From positions 1 through 38,885 of the forward strand of contig BDTS01000100.1 of assembly GCA_002897915.1 (NCBI GenBank): a stretch of 38,885 bases of DNA. Reading direction: 5' to 3'. Shown here one piece after another: positions 31,749 to 38,885 of this stretch. Each line of letters starts with the position of its first letter. Positions within the stretch are counted from its first letter, which is position 1. A program made the position numbers and the translations under genes. The notes beneath the pieces are model-generated. The model was given only the letters and a program-made list of their open reading frames with translations. It did not search any database and was not told the origin of the DNA. The stretch comes from a bacterium BMS3Bbin09 (lineage in GTDB: Bacteria > Nitrospirota > Thermodesulfovibrionia > UBA6902).

Positions 31749-32981
31749 CTATTTGCTGACTTCAACACGGTTTCTGCCGTTATTTTTTGCCATATACAGG
31801 GCTTTATCAGCCTTGATGACAATTTCCTCCTGATGCATTTTTTCACGATAGGATGTGACACCAAGGCTTACGGTGACATTTGTTGTTGCCTCAATGGTCT
31901 GCCTGATCCTTTCGGCCACGTCACGGGCGCCTTCCAGATCCGTCTCAGGAAGCAGGACAAGGAACTCTTCCCCCCCGTATCTGACGGCAAGGTCGATCTC
32001 TCTCGACTCTTTCAGAAGTACTTTTGCAACATCTACGAGTGCATTGTCCCCCTTATTGTGCCCATGCGTGTCATTGTATGCTTTAAAGTGGTCTATATCG
32101 AGCATGATCACTGAGAGAGGTCTCTTGAACCTGACTGAGTTGGCAAAGTTCCTTTTCAGAATGATGGCCATAAAACGCCTGTTGGCGAGCCCGGTAAGAG
32201 GGTCGTGAAGCGAAGATCTTTTGGTTCTCTCATATAGTCTCGCATTGACTACAGCTAAACCGATCTGATCCCCGATGGACGTGAACATGCCCAATTTAGC
32301 TTCATCCATATCGAAATTTGTTTCGAGATAAAGATATAGCACGCCGACAACCTTGTTTTTAGATTTGAGAGGAATAATAATATGTCCGTGAGGTGTCATC
32401 CCGGGATATACGATGGTATGTCTGGGGTCGTCCATGCAATTTTTGGATATAATGATCGCTCCTGTTTCAGCGGCTTTTCCGCAGAGGCACTCACCGATAC
32501 TCATCTTTTTATGCGTGTTAAGAAAAGAATCAGTATGCCCAAGGTGTGAAACAAGCTTCATCCTGTTGCCTTCAAGAATGAATATCCCGCCCTTGGGTTC
32601 AACTTTGAAAATATCGATCTTTACAATGGTGGTCAGGATACTGGAAAGGAGATCGTTAAGATCTATTGTCCGGCTGATCGCCGCAGAAATCGTGAAAAGG
32701 ACGGACAGTTCCGTGTTAAGGTCTTTCATCTCCTTTGCAGCTCTAATACGCATCTGGTCTGTCCGGATAAGTTTTCTTCCTCCGACAAAGATCCCGCACA
32801 AAACCAGGACCCACATAAATACATGTACTGCTGACATGATGAGGATGTGTTCTTTTGGAATAGACCACCACAGGTTCCATACCAGTGATACTGCTACTAT
32901 TATCGTCCATACTGCTGCAACAACCCAAATGTAGGACTTGAAATGGCTGTGGAACAAGTTTTTGTTATCGTTTTCAGTCAT
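31749..32981 (-). CDS. membrane GAF-GGDEF diguanylate cyclase
   Basis: 410 residues: two N-terminal helices (about 17-36 and 46-67), a GAF domain (about 90-235, CLCGKAAETG), and a GGDEF domain (about 245-405) with active-site RYGGEEF and an upstream RxxD (REID) inhibitory site. It should make c-di-GMP, with GAF input of unknown ligand. GGAGG precedes the ATG. It is third of three signalling genes set between hemE and hemH. Confidence 0.95.
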   Translation of the reverse strand: MTENDNKNLFHSHFKSYIWVVAAVWTIIVAVSLVWNLWWSIPKEHILIMSAVHVFMWVLVLCGIFVGGRKLIRTDQMRIRAAKEMKDLNTELSVLFTISAAISRTIDLNDLLSSILTTIVKIDIFKVEPKGGIFILEGNRMKLVSHLGHTDSFLNTHKKMSIGECLCGKAAETGAIIISKNCMDDPRHTIVYPGMTPHGHIIIPLKSKNKVVGVLYLYLETNFDMDEAKLGMFTSIGDQIGLAVVNARLYERTKRSSLHDPLTGLANRRFMAIILKRNFANSVRFKRPLSVIMLDIDHFKAYNDTHGHNKGDNALVDVAKVLLKESREIDLAVRYGGEEFLVLLPETDLEGARDVAERIRQTIEATTNVTVSLGVTSYREKMHQEEIVIKADKALYMAKNNGRNRVEVSK

Positions 32982-33055
32982 TTATAACTTCCTCCAAACA
33001 GATTATATTAACGAACATGCTGGACCTGTATTTATTCTGCGCCGTCATTCGATGT

Positions 33056-34297
33056 TTATTTCTCTAATACCTTTAAGAATATCTCGACTATCTGCGGATC
33101 AAATTGGGTCCCGGCGCACCTCTTGAGCTCTACAATTACAAATTCTCTTTTGAGGCCGGAACGGTATGGTCTGTCAGATATCATTGCATCATATGAATCG
33201 GCAACACAAAGTATTCTGGCAAGAAGAGGTATATCATCACCCTTAAGTCCATCGGGGTAACCCATTCCATCCACCCATTCATGATGTGACCTGATTATGG
33301 AAATAATTTTATCAAATCCTTTTATTGGTTTTAACATTTCTTCCCCTTTAGCGGGATGCATCCTGATCAAAGTATTTTCATCTTCATCGAGCATATCCGG
33401 CTTATCGAGAACCATATCGTATGCCCCTATCTTCCCTATATCATGCAGCAGAGACGCTGTTTTCAGGGTTTCAATGTCTTTGTCCATAAGGTTCATTTCT
33501 CTGGCTATTGAAACAGCAAGCTCTGTAACATTCAATGAATGACCTCTCGTCCATGGACTTTTGGCATCTATTATGTTTGATAAAGCAACAACAAGGCATT
33601 CATAGATATCTTTTTGCTCTTTATATGCAGCGTCGAGGTCCTTGAGCATATTAAAAAAGGCGTTTTTTGACTGGGTGATCTTTATTTCTTTTTTCCGGAT
33701 GTCTGTAACGTCGACCAATACGTGAATATAAGTGGTAGTATAAGTACCCTTATGTGTCAAAGGGGTGATGCTTTCAATGTAAATTTTGCCGTTGTCGTGG
33801 TCATAGAAGTCAGCTGATTCCGTTTTATTTGTCTTCAGCACCTTTTTGATGGGGCAGTCTATTATGGGGTCTATCTGCTTGCAAACAGTGGTACCGCATT
33901 TCATGCTGGAAATCAATTTATGAAAAGGTGCGCCCGAAATATCCGTAATATAGTTGTTTGCCCTGATAATGTTTAATTTATTATCAGTGATGAAGACGCC
34001 ATAGGGTATTGAATCAAATGTCATCCGCCATTCATTTGCGGCCTGTTTTAATTGGTTCTCGGAAAGGATGGTTTTGTCGAGCAGTTTTTTTCTTTCGTTT
34101 ATCAGATAGGCTGTTATGGTTGAGCCGATCGGGGCACTCAGGATAATCATGCGGATGATAATATCCATAGGTTCTTCAGGAAAGATGAAGTTCCTGAACG
34201 AAATAAAGGGGTGAAAGGCATACTCATTAAGTGAAAATGTTATAAGGACAACCCACCCGCAAAGAGCAATAAAAATAGCAAGCATGTGTTCTCTCAT
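33056..34297 (-). CDS. membrane PAS-HD-GYP phosphodiesterase
   Basis: 413 residues: two helices (about 5-25 and 44-66), a PAS domain (about 88-205) with several Cys (MKCGTTVCK, DCPIKK), and an HD-GYP domain (about 225-410) with HDIGKIG and HHEWVDGMGYPDGL, the full motif for c-di-GMP hydrolysis. The start lies 3 nt after the stop of the PAS sensor, whose last codons contain its ribosome-binding site (GGAAG), so the two are coupled. It opposes the GGDEF gene downstream. Confidence 0.95.
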   Translation of the reverse strand: MREHMLAIFIALCGWVVLITFSLNEYAFHPFISFRNFIFPEEPMDIIIRMIILSAPIGSTITAYLINERKKLLDKTILSENQLKQAANEWRMTFDSIPYGVFITDNKLNIIRANNYITDISGAPFHKLISSMKCGTTVCKQIDPIIDCPIKKVLKTNKTESADFYDHDNGKIYIESITPLTHKGTYTTTYIHVLVDVTDIRKKEIKITQSKNAFFNMLKDLDAAYKEQKDIYECLVVALSNIIDAKSPWTRGHSLNVTELAVSIAREMNLMDKDIETLKTASLLHDIGKIGAYDMVLDKPDMLDEDENTLIRMHPAKGEEMLKPIKGFDKIISIIRSHHEWVDGMGYPDGLKGDDIPLLARILCVADSYDAMISDRPYRSGLKREFVIVELKRCAGTQFDPQIVEIFLKVLEK

Positions 34298-34300
34298 ATA

Positions 34301-35581
34301 CTAATCTTCCTTTTTTAAGTCTAAAATTATCTCTTTCAGTTCAGCCATTTTCAATTCTCTTCCAATTGCCATATCATAAAACTCTTCAAGTTCTTCAACC
34401 CTTGCCTTAAGTTCATTTTCCAGGTTTGCTCTCTCGGAAACATCTCTGACTCTCAGTCTTGCCCCGAGAAATTCTCCATTGTAGTCATACATAGCCATTA
34501 AGTACAGCACAATATCTATTTTGTGTTTGTTTTTCCTGATGGCTTTGGCGTTGTCTATGATCATTGAACCTTCATGTATAAGTTTTTTCATTATAACCTC
34601 TGTGTCTTCCCATCCTTCAAGCCTGTATATATCACTGAAGTGCTTGCCGATAATTTCTTCTCTCGAAAAACCAAGAAGTTCATGTCCCTTCTTGTTGGAA
34701 TAAATAATGATGCAGTCTGTGTCTATGGAATGGATCATATCAGATGATGATTCGACAACTTCCATGAATTTTCTTTCAGATTCTCTTAACTGTTGTTTTA
34801 ATTCCTTTTGAGCATCCTCAAGTTTAGTTCGTATTTCCCAGTTGAATATCTTGAGCATACCGGCCACTGCCCATGTGGCGGCAATTGCACAAATTGCGCG
34901 GAACACTTGAACCGGAATCTTGACTGTAGAGAAAAATGAGTTTGTATTCAGCCAGTTAGAAGGGAAAAAATCTGCTTTGGGAACAACGAGACCGCCTAAT
35001 ATACCATAAATAATAAAAGCCATACTTCCAATTAAAAAATATTTTCTTACGTTTAACGGTTCTAATATTTTTCTATTGGCCGAGTAATATAAAGAAAAGC
35101 CTGAACCGATAAGAAGGCCTCCTATGAGACCCAGAAAATATCTTGTATTGATGCTGCCGATCTTCCAGAAATCATTTGATATAGCAGCAGGAATCAGTAT
35201 GAATATTCCGAGTAAAGGCAGGAGCCACCAGACTAACAGACCGGACAATTTTGTCTGCCAGCCAGAAGAAGATGATATGGATAAACGAAAAAGCCTTCTG
35301 CCGAATTCAAACAGGAAAACATAAGAAGTAATGAGTGCAAACCAGCGGACTACATCCAGAAGATCGCTTCTTCCCTTAATAATCGACCACATATCCAGAA
35401 GCTCATTTGATCCGTGGGTCAGACCAAAGCAGGCTAAAAGCCACAGGGTATTGGCGATAGTAAATTCACTGTCTCCCTTTGGGTGAACGAGGATCACTAT
35501 CCCCATTACTATAAACGCAAGGCCGTAAATAAAGAATACAATATCCAGGTTGCCTTGAAACCATTGAGTGATAAAGTCCAT
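34301..35581 (-). CDS. multi-span membrane PAS sensor without output domain
   Basis: 426 residues: about seven helices (10-255), then a PAS domain (about 275-390) and a terminal coiled coil (RVEELEEFYDMAIGRELKMAELKEI) of the type that normally leads into a histidine-kinase core. The protein stops there, with no kinase, GGDEF or other effector. The coupled HD-GYP gene may supply the output in trans through the coiled coil. It follows hemE by 28 nt. A kinase lost by truncation is an alternative, but I found no kinase remnant. Confidence 0.88.
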   Translation of the reverse strand: MDFITQWFQGNLDIVFFIYGLAFIVMGIVILVHPKGDSEFTIANTLWLLACFGLTHGSNELLDMWSIIKGRSDLLDVVRWFALITSYVFLFEFGRRLFRLSISSSSGWQTKLSGLLVWWLLPLLGIFILIPAAISNDFWKIGSINTRYFLGLIGGLLIGSGFSLYYSANRKILEPLNVRKYFLIGSMAFIIYGILGGLVVPKADFFPSNWLNTNSFFSTVKIPVQVFRAICAIAATWAVAGMLKIFNWEIRTKLEDAQKELKQQLRESERKFMEVVESSSDMIHSIDTDCIIIYSNKKGHELLGFSREEIIGKHFSDIYRLEGWEDTEVIMKKLIHEGSMIIDNAKAIRKNKHKIDIVLYLMAMYDYNGEFLGARLRVRDVSERANLENELKARVEELEEFYDMAIGRELKMAELKEIILDLKKED

Positions 35582-35609
35582 CTAATATTTTATCATTAGA
35601 AGCATAATA

Positions 35610-36653
35610 TTATCTTGCGCTTAGCCTGTGGACCATTTCTACCAGTGCAATGACATTCTCGGGCGGGGTCTGGGGGACGACTCCGTGGCCGAGGTTAAAG
35701 ATGTGCCCGCGGGCGGATGACCCTCTGTTCAAGACGTCCTTTACCCTCTCTTCCGTTTTTTCTTTGGGGAGGAATAAAGAGAGCGGGTCAAGGTTACCCT
35801 GGACCACAACGTCACCACCGAGTCTTTTTATCGCGGCGTCCAGATCGATCTTCCAGTCAATGCCGTATACATCGGCCCCGGAGGTCTTGATCTCTTCAAT
35901 CAGGCCTGCTGTTGAACCAACGAAATAGATCACCGGCACTGACTCGCCGCGGCCCTTCATCCACTCCTTCAGGTCCTTGATGATCTTCTGAACATAAGAT
36001 AATGCGTGTTTTCTGAAGTCAGCCGGGCAGAAAATTCCGCCCCACGTATCGAATATCTGCACGGCCTGCGCGCCTGCGGCTATCTGGGCCTTCAGATACT
36101 CTGTGATCGTTGCAGTTACTTTATCCATGAAGGACTTATAGAGTGCGGGGTTCTGGTATATCATCATCTTGGTATTGAGGAAGTTTTTAGATGTCCCTCC
36201 CTCTATCATGTATGTGGCGGTTGTGAAGGGTGCACCTGCAAAGCCTATCAAAGGCACTCTGCCCGCAAGCTCTTTTCTGAGTAAACGGATCGTGTCCATA
36301 ACAAATCCCATTGTATCTTCAGGGTCGGGAACGAACAGCTTGTCCACTGTCTCTTTGTCCCTGACAGGATCCAGCATAGGGCCCCTGTTTTCCTCAAACG
36401 AGAGATTCTGTCCCATTGCTTCACACGGAATAAGTATATCTGAAAACATTATGGCGGCATCTACATTTAATCTATCTACTGGTTGGATCGTCACCTCTGC
36501 CGCAAGTTCAGGAGTCTTACACATTGTGAGGAAGTCTGCCTTGCCCCTTATTGCGCGGTATTCGGGCAGGTATCTCCCTGCCTGCCTCATGATCCAGACA
36601 GGTGTATGTGAAACTTCTTCTCCTTTGCAGGCCTTCAAAAATGTATCATTCAT
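35610..36653 (-). CDS. hemE: uroporphyrinogen decarboxylase
   Basis: 347 residues; converts uroporphyrinogen III to coproporphyrinogen III. Family signatures PVWIMRQAGRYLPEYR at the N-terminus, FSDILIPCEAMG, GFAGAPFTTATYMIEGG, and the C-terminal NLGHGVVPQTPPENV. GGAGG lies 4 nt before the ATG. First gene of the hemE-signalling-hemH-hemG run. The 194-nt spacer upstream has no gene but an imperfect 9-bp inverted repeat, TTGTTGAGA/TCTCGACAA (36712-36738), a possible operator. Confidence 0.98.
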   Translation of the reverse strand: MNDTFLKACKGEEVSHTPVWIMRQAGRYLPEYRAIRGKADFLTMCKTPELAAEVTIQPVDRLNVDAAIMFSDILIPCEAMGQNLSFEENRGPMLDPVRDKETVDKLFVPDPEDTMGFVMDTIRLLRKELAGRVPLIGFAGAPFTTATYMIEGGTSKNFLNTKMMIYQNPALYKSFMDKVTATITEYLKAQIAAGAQAVQIFDTWGGIFCPADFRKHALSYVQKIIKDLKEWMKGRGESVPVIYFVGSTAGLIEEIKTSGADVYGIDWKIDLDAAIKRLGGDVVVQGNLDPLSLFLPKEKTEERVKDVLNRGSSARGHIFNLGHGVVPQTPPENVIALVEMVHRLSAR

Positions 36654-36847
36654 TATTCCTCCAAATTGTAATTACGATTTCATAATTAATTGACGCAATA
36701 GAAATTGGGAATTGTTGAGAAATATTCTATCTCGACAACTTCCATAGGGTTTTCTGCTTTAAGTTCTCTTTTACAGTACAGGCTTAGACTTAATCATACA
36801 TTATAACTTCTTGTCGATTTAGAAATTTTGAGACAGTTTCCCATTGC

Positions 36848-37933
36848 CTATTTCTTATTTTCTTCAGCTTTTCTGATCTTGTACGGGATATATCCGCAGA
36901 AGGGCTCTTCGTCCAGATAATCGCCGGTCACGGCGTATGCCCTTGCCCTGCAGCCGCCGCAGACGTTTATATATTCGCAGGAACCGCACTTGCCCTTGTA
37001 TTTCTTGAAATCTCTCATCTGCAGAAAAAGCTCAGAGTTTTCCCATATATCCTTGAAGGACTGTTCCCTTATGTTCCCGCCGGACTTTGGGAAATAACTG
37101 CAAGGCAGGACGTTGCCGTCAACGTCTATAAGAGCAATGACCTGTCCGGCTATGCATCCCTTGGCTCCGCCTGTCGAGAACTTGAGGCTCCTGCGCTCGA
37201 ACTTCTCCCCGTCCTTTTTCTGTTTCTGAAGTATCACCCTGTAATAGTGGGGCGCGCATGTTGGCCTTACGAGCAGGTCCTTTTCCTCTTTCTCCATTTC
37301 ATAATGCCATTCGAGCAGTTCTTCATAATCTTCTTTTGAGATCAATTCGTTCATCATATCCTCACCCCTGCCGGTAGGTACTATCATGAACATGTACCAT
37401 GCGGTGGCGCCGAGCTTCTTGGCGAGTTTGTAGACCTTGGAAATCTCGTCCTGGTTTCGTTTTGTAAAAGAAGAGTTTATAAGGAACTTGATGCCGTGTC
37501 TGTTGAATAATTCAGCAGCGTTCATGACGCCGTCAAAGGCGCCTTCCTGATTTCTAAAATTATCATGTACTGCAGCTGTTGAACCGTCCAGACTGAGTGA
37601 TACCATCTTGATCTCTGCCTCTTTCATCTTAAGGCAGTTCTCTTCAGTTACGAGCGATCCGTTGGTTGCCAGACACATGCGCAGGCCCTTATTGGTCCCG
37701 TATTTCGCGATATCAAAGACATCACTTCTCAACAGGGGTTCTCCGCCCGAAAGAACAATGACAGGTTTTGCATAACCAGCTATGTCGTCAAGAACTCTAT
37801 ATGCTTCTTCTGTCGGGAAGTCTGGATGCCCCTTGGCCTCCATCTCGGATGATGAACGGCAGTGCACGCAATTGAAGTTACACCTCCTTGTTATCTCCCA
37901 CGCTATCCATTTTGGCTCGAATTCTCTGATCAT
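36848..37933 (-). CDS. radical SAM/SPASM protein, AhbD/NirJ-like
   Basis: 361 residues. The radical-SAM cluster motif is CNFNCVHC, after WIAWEITRR as in AhbD and NirJ; then the GGEPLL SAM site, and a SPASM-type C-terminus with Cys in [29 protein letters not shown] and FCGYIP that can hold auxiliary clusters. In the siroheme route AhbD decarboxylates Fe-coproporphyrin to heme. Its place between hemW and hemE supports a heme role; a peptide-modifying SPASM enzyme is the alternative. No strong Shine-Dalgarno before the ATG. Confidence 0.83.
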   Translation of the reverse strand: MIREFEPKWIAWEITRRCNFNCVHCRSSSEMEAKGHPDFPTEEAYRVLDDIAGYAKPVIVLSGGEPLLRSDVFDIAKYGTNKGLRMCLATNGSLVTEENCLKMKEAEIKMVSLSLDGSTAAVHDNFRNQEGAFDGVMNAAELFNRHGIKFLINSSFTKRNQDEISKVYKLAKKLGATAWYMFMIVPTGRGEDMMNELISKEDYEELLEWHYEMEKEEKDLLVRPTCAPHYYRVILQKQKKDGEKFERRSLKFSTGGAKGCIAGQVIALIDVDGNVLPCSYFPKSGGNIREQSFKDIWENSELFLQMRDFKKYKGKCGSCEYINVCGGCRARAYAVTGDYLDEEPFCGYIPYKIRKAEENKK

Positions 37934-37977
37934 TAAATTTTCTATTTTTCTAATGGTTAACTTCTCAGACTGTTATT

Positions 37978-38885
37978 TTATATGAATCTAACAAAAACTT
38001 CATTTGACAATAAGAGCCCTTTTTGAGTGAGTCTGATATTGGTCTCATGCGAGCACTCCGAGCCTGCCTGCCTGCCGACAGGCACATTGGTCACGACCAG
38101 TCCGGCCTCCTGCAGCTCATGTATCTCTTTATCATAAAGTACTGGAAGGTTCATGTTGTAACGCCTTGAAAAGGCATCTATATTTATGCCTGCGGTCTTT
38201 CGGAGGCCGAGAAATATTGCCTCGGAAATGGCCTTTTCATGGGTTATTACCTCCGAGTGCTCGACAGGGCTTTTCTCTTCCGAGACAAGCCTCAGGTATT
38301 TGTCGAGATCGGACGTATTATACGACCTTGTATCATTTACAAAGGAGTGGGCACCTGTTCCGGCAGCGTAATAATCGCCCCTGTCCCAGCAATTGAGATT
38401 GTGCCTGCTGAAAGAGCCGGGCAGGGCGAAGTTCGATATCTCGTAATGGAGATAACCTGCTGACATTAGATATTTGATCGTATATTCATACATCTCGATG
38501 ATCAGCTCTTCATTGAGCATATCCTTCCTCCCCTTATCTAAGGGGAGGCGAAAGGAGGGGTTATTAATCTTCTGATGTAGTTGTGTGCCTTCCTCTACAG
38601 TCAGTTCATAAGCGGATATGTGGTCAGGCTTCAGACTGACTGCCTTTTCGAGCGTCCTCTTCCATGATTTAATATCCTGTCCCGGTATCCCGTATATCAG
38701 GTCTATTCCGATGTTCTCAAAGCCCGAGTCCCTTGCAAGCCTGACCGCCTCTTCGGCTTCAGACCCTGTATGTATCCTTCCGAGGAATGTTAGTTCATCA
38801 TTATTGAATGACTGGAACCCGATGCTTATTCTGTTTATACCGGCTGATCGTATACTTATAAGCTTGTCCCTGTCCAGTGTCCCCG
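37978..38885 (-). CDS. hemW: HemW / coproporphyrinogen oxidase-like radical SAM protein, N-terminus outside the window
   Basis: About 302 C-terminal codons are present; the frame is open to the right edge, so the radical-SAM CxxxCxxC lies outside. Visible family blocks: AGINRISIGFQSF, FLGRIHT, IGIDLIYGIPGQ, DHISAYELTVEEGTQL, GYLHYEISNFALPG, CWDRGDYYAAGTGAHS. It belongs to the HemN/HemW group; HemW is a heme chaperone and HemN an anaerobic coproporphyrinogen oxidase, and short inter-block lengths favour HemW. The internal ATG at 38520 is not the true start. Two palindromic repeats lie within the coding region and add non-family residues. Confidence 0.94.
   Translation of the reverse strand, partial: GTLDRDKLISIRSAGINRISIGFQSFNNDELTFLGRIHTGSEAEEAVRLARDSGFENIGIDLIYGIPGQDIKSWKRTLEKAVSLKPDHISAYELTVEEGTQLHQKINNPSFRLPLDKGRKDMLNEELIIEMYEYTIKYLMSAGYLHYEISNFALPGSFSRHNLNCWDRGDYYAAGTGAHSFVNDTRSYNTSDLDKYLRLVSEEKSPVEHSEVITHEKAISEAIFLGLRKTAGINIDAFSRRYNMNLPVLYDKEIHELQEAGLVVTNVPVGRQAGSECSHETNIRLTQKGLLLSNEVFVRFI
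38063..38084. repeat. palindromic repeat within hemW (1)
   Basis: CCTGCCTGCCTGCCGACAGG plus CA is a GC-rich palindromic tract coding PVGRQAGS on the minus strand. It looks like an in-frame insertion between conserved C-terminal blocks. Confidence 0.5.
38527..38548. repeat. palindromic repeat within hemW (2)
   Basis: CCTCCCCTTA (38527-38536), TC, TAAGGGGAGG (38539-38548): perfect 10-bp arms, followed by related CGAAAGGAGGGG. It codes RLPLDKGRK, a segment unlike the HemW family. Confidence 0.6.

Overview
The window looks like chromosome of a Gram-negative, probably anaerobic or microaerophilic bacterium. The gene set fits a Nitrospirota (Thermodesulfovibrionia-like) or deltaproteobacterial-type lineage: split GlyQ/GlyS, PPDK, many c-di-GMP proteins, an AhbD-like radical SAM protein and probable selenocysteine use. 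This placement is inference from gene content and moderate GC; there is no rRNA or other marker to settle it. I saw no tRNA, rRNA, CRISPR array, transposase or prophage gene.

Layout. (1) 1-10.0 kb: pyruvate phosphate dikinase (minus), then a PhnD-type binding protein paired with a very large membrane GGDEF-EAL protein that carries a periplasmic c-heme motif, possibly from a sigma54 promoter; then glyQ-glyS (minus). (2) 10.1-23.0 kb: a metal and stress island. It holds Nfu, a small heme-copper-oxidase-like membrane protein, two SHOCT plus Met-rich secreted protein modules at its two ends in opposite gene order, a CopZ-like chaperone, a YHS domain fused to a thioredoxin-reductase-like flavoprotein without its redox cysteines, a histidine kinase, a dynamin-like GTPase behind a fluoride riboswitch, a two-gene YeeE/YedE transporter whose second half reads through an in-frame UGA (probable selenocysteine), YHS and His/Cys-rich small proteins, a CopA-type Cu+ ATPase, a lycopene-cyclase-fold membrane protein, and a DUF1858 protein with an overlapping zinc-ribbon microprotein. 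(3) 23.2-29.3 kb: a PilZ/zinc-ribbon/AAA+/Fis regulator that lacks GAFTGA, then an AMIN amidase, an orphan EcfT, a D-aminoacylase and an AI-2E-family permease. (4) 29.3-38.9 kb, all minus: heme synthesis (hemW, ahbD-like, hemE, hemH, hemG) with three signalling genes (PAS membrane sensor, HD-GYP, GAF-GGDEF) between hemE and hemH.

Strongest points for a second look. First, a fluoride riboswitch aptamer (14791-14843) with a complementary pseudoknot and an overlapping terminator lies directly upstream of a dynamin-family GTPase rather than a fluoride channel. Second, the YedE-like gene at 16707-17141 has TGA exactly where the family has its conserved GxCPG cysteine, followed by a SECIS-like hairpin and 45 more in-frame, family-like codons. 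Third, a recurrent 5'-UTR hairpin (11001-11077 and 22593-22634) and a recurrent CRP/FNR-like palindrome (10116-10135 and 22523-22542) tie parts of the island together.

Working together: the island can be read as copper/thiol stress handling (CopA, CopZ, YHS proteins, Met-rich periplasmic proteins) plus sulfur or selenium uptake and fluoride-responsive membrane maintenance. The flanking regions hold c-di-GMP signalling and heme synthesis.
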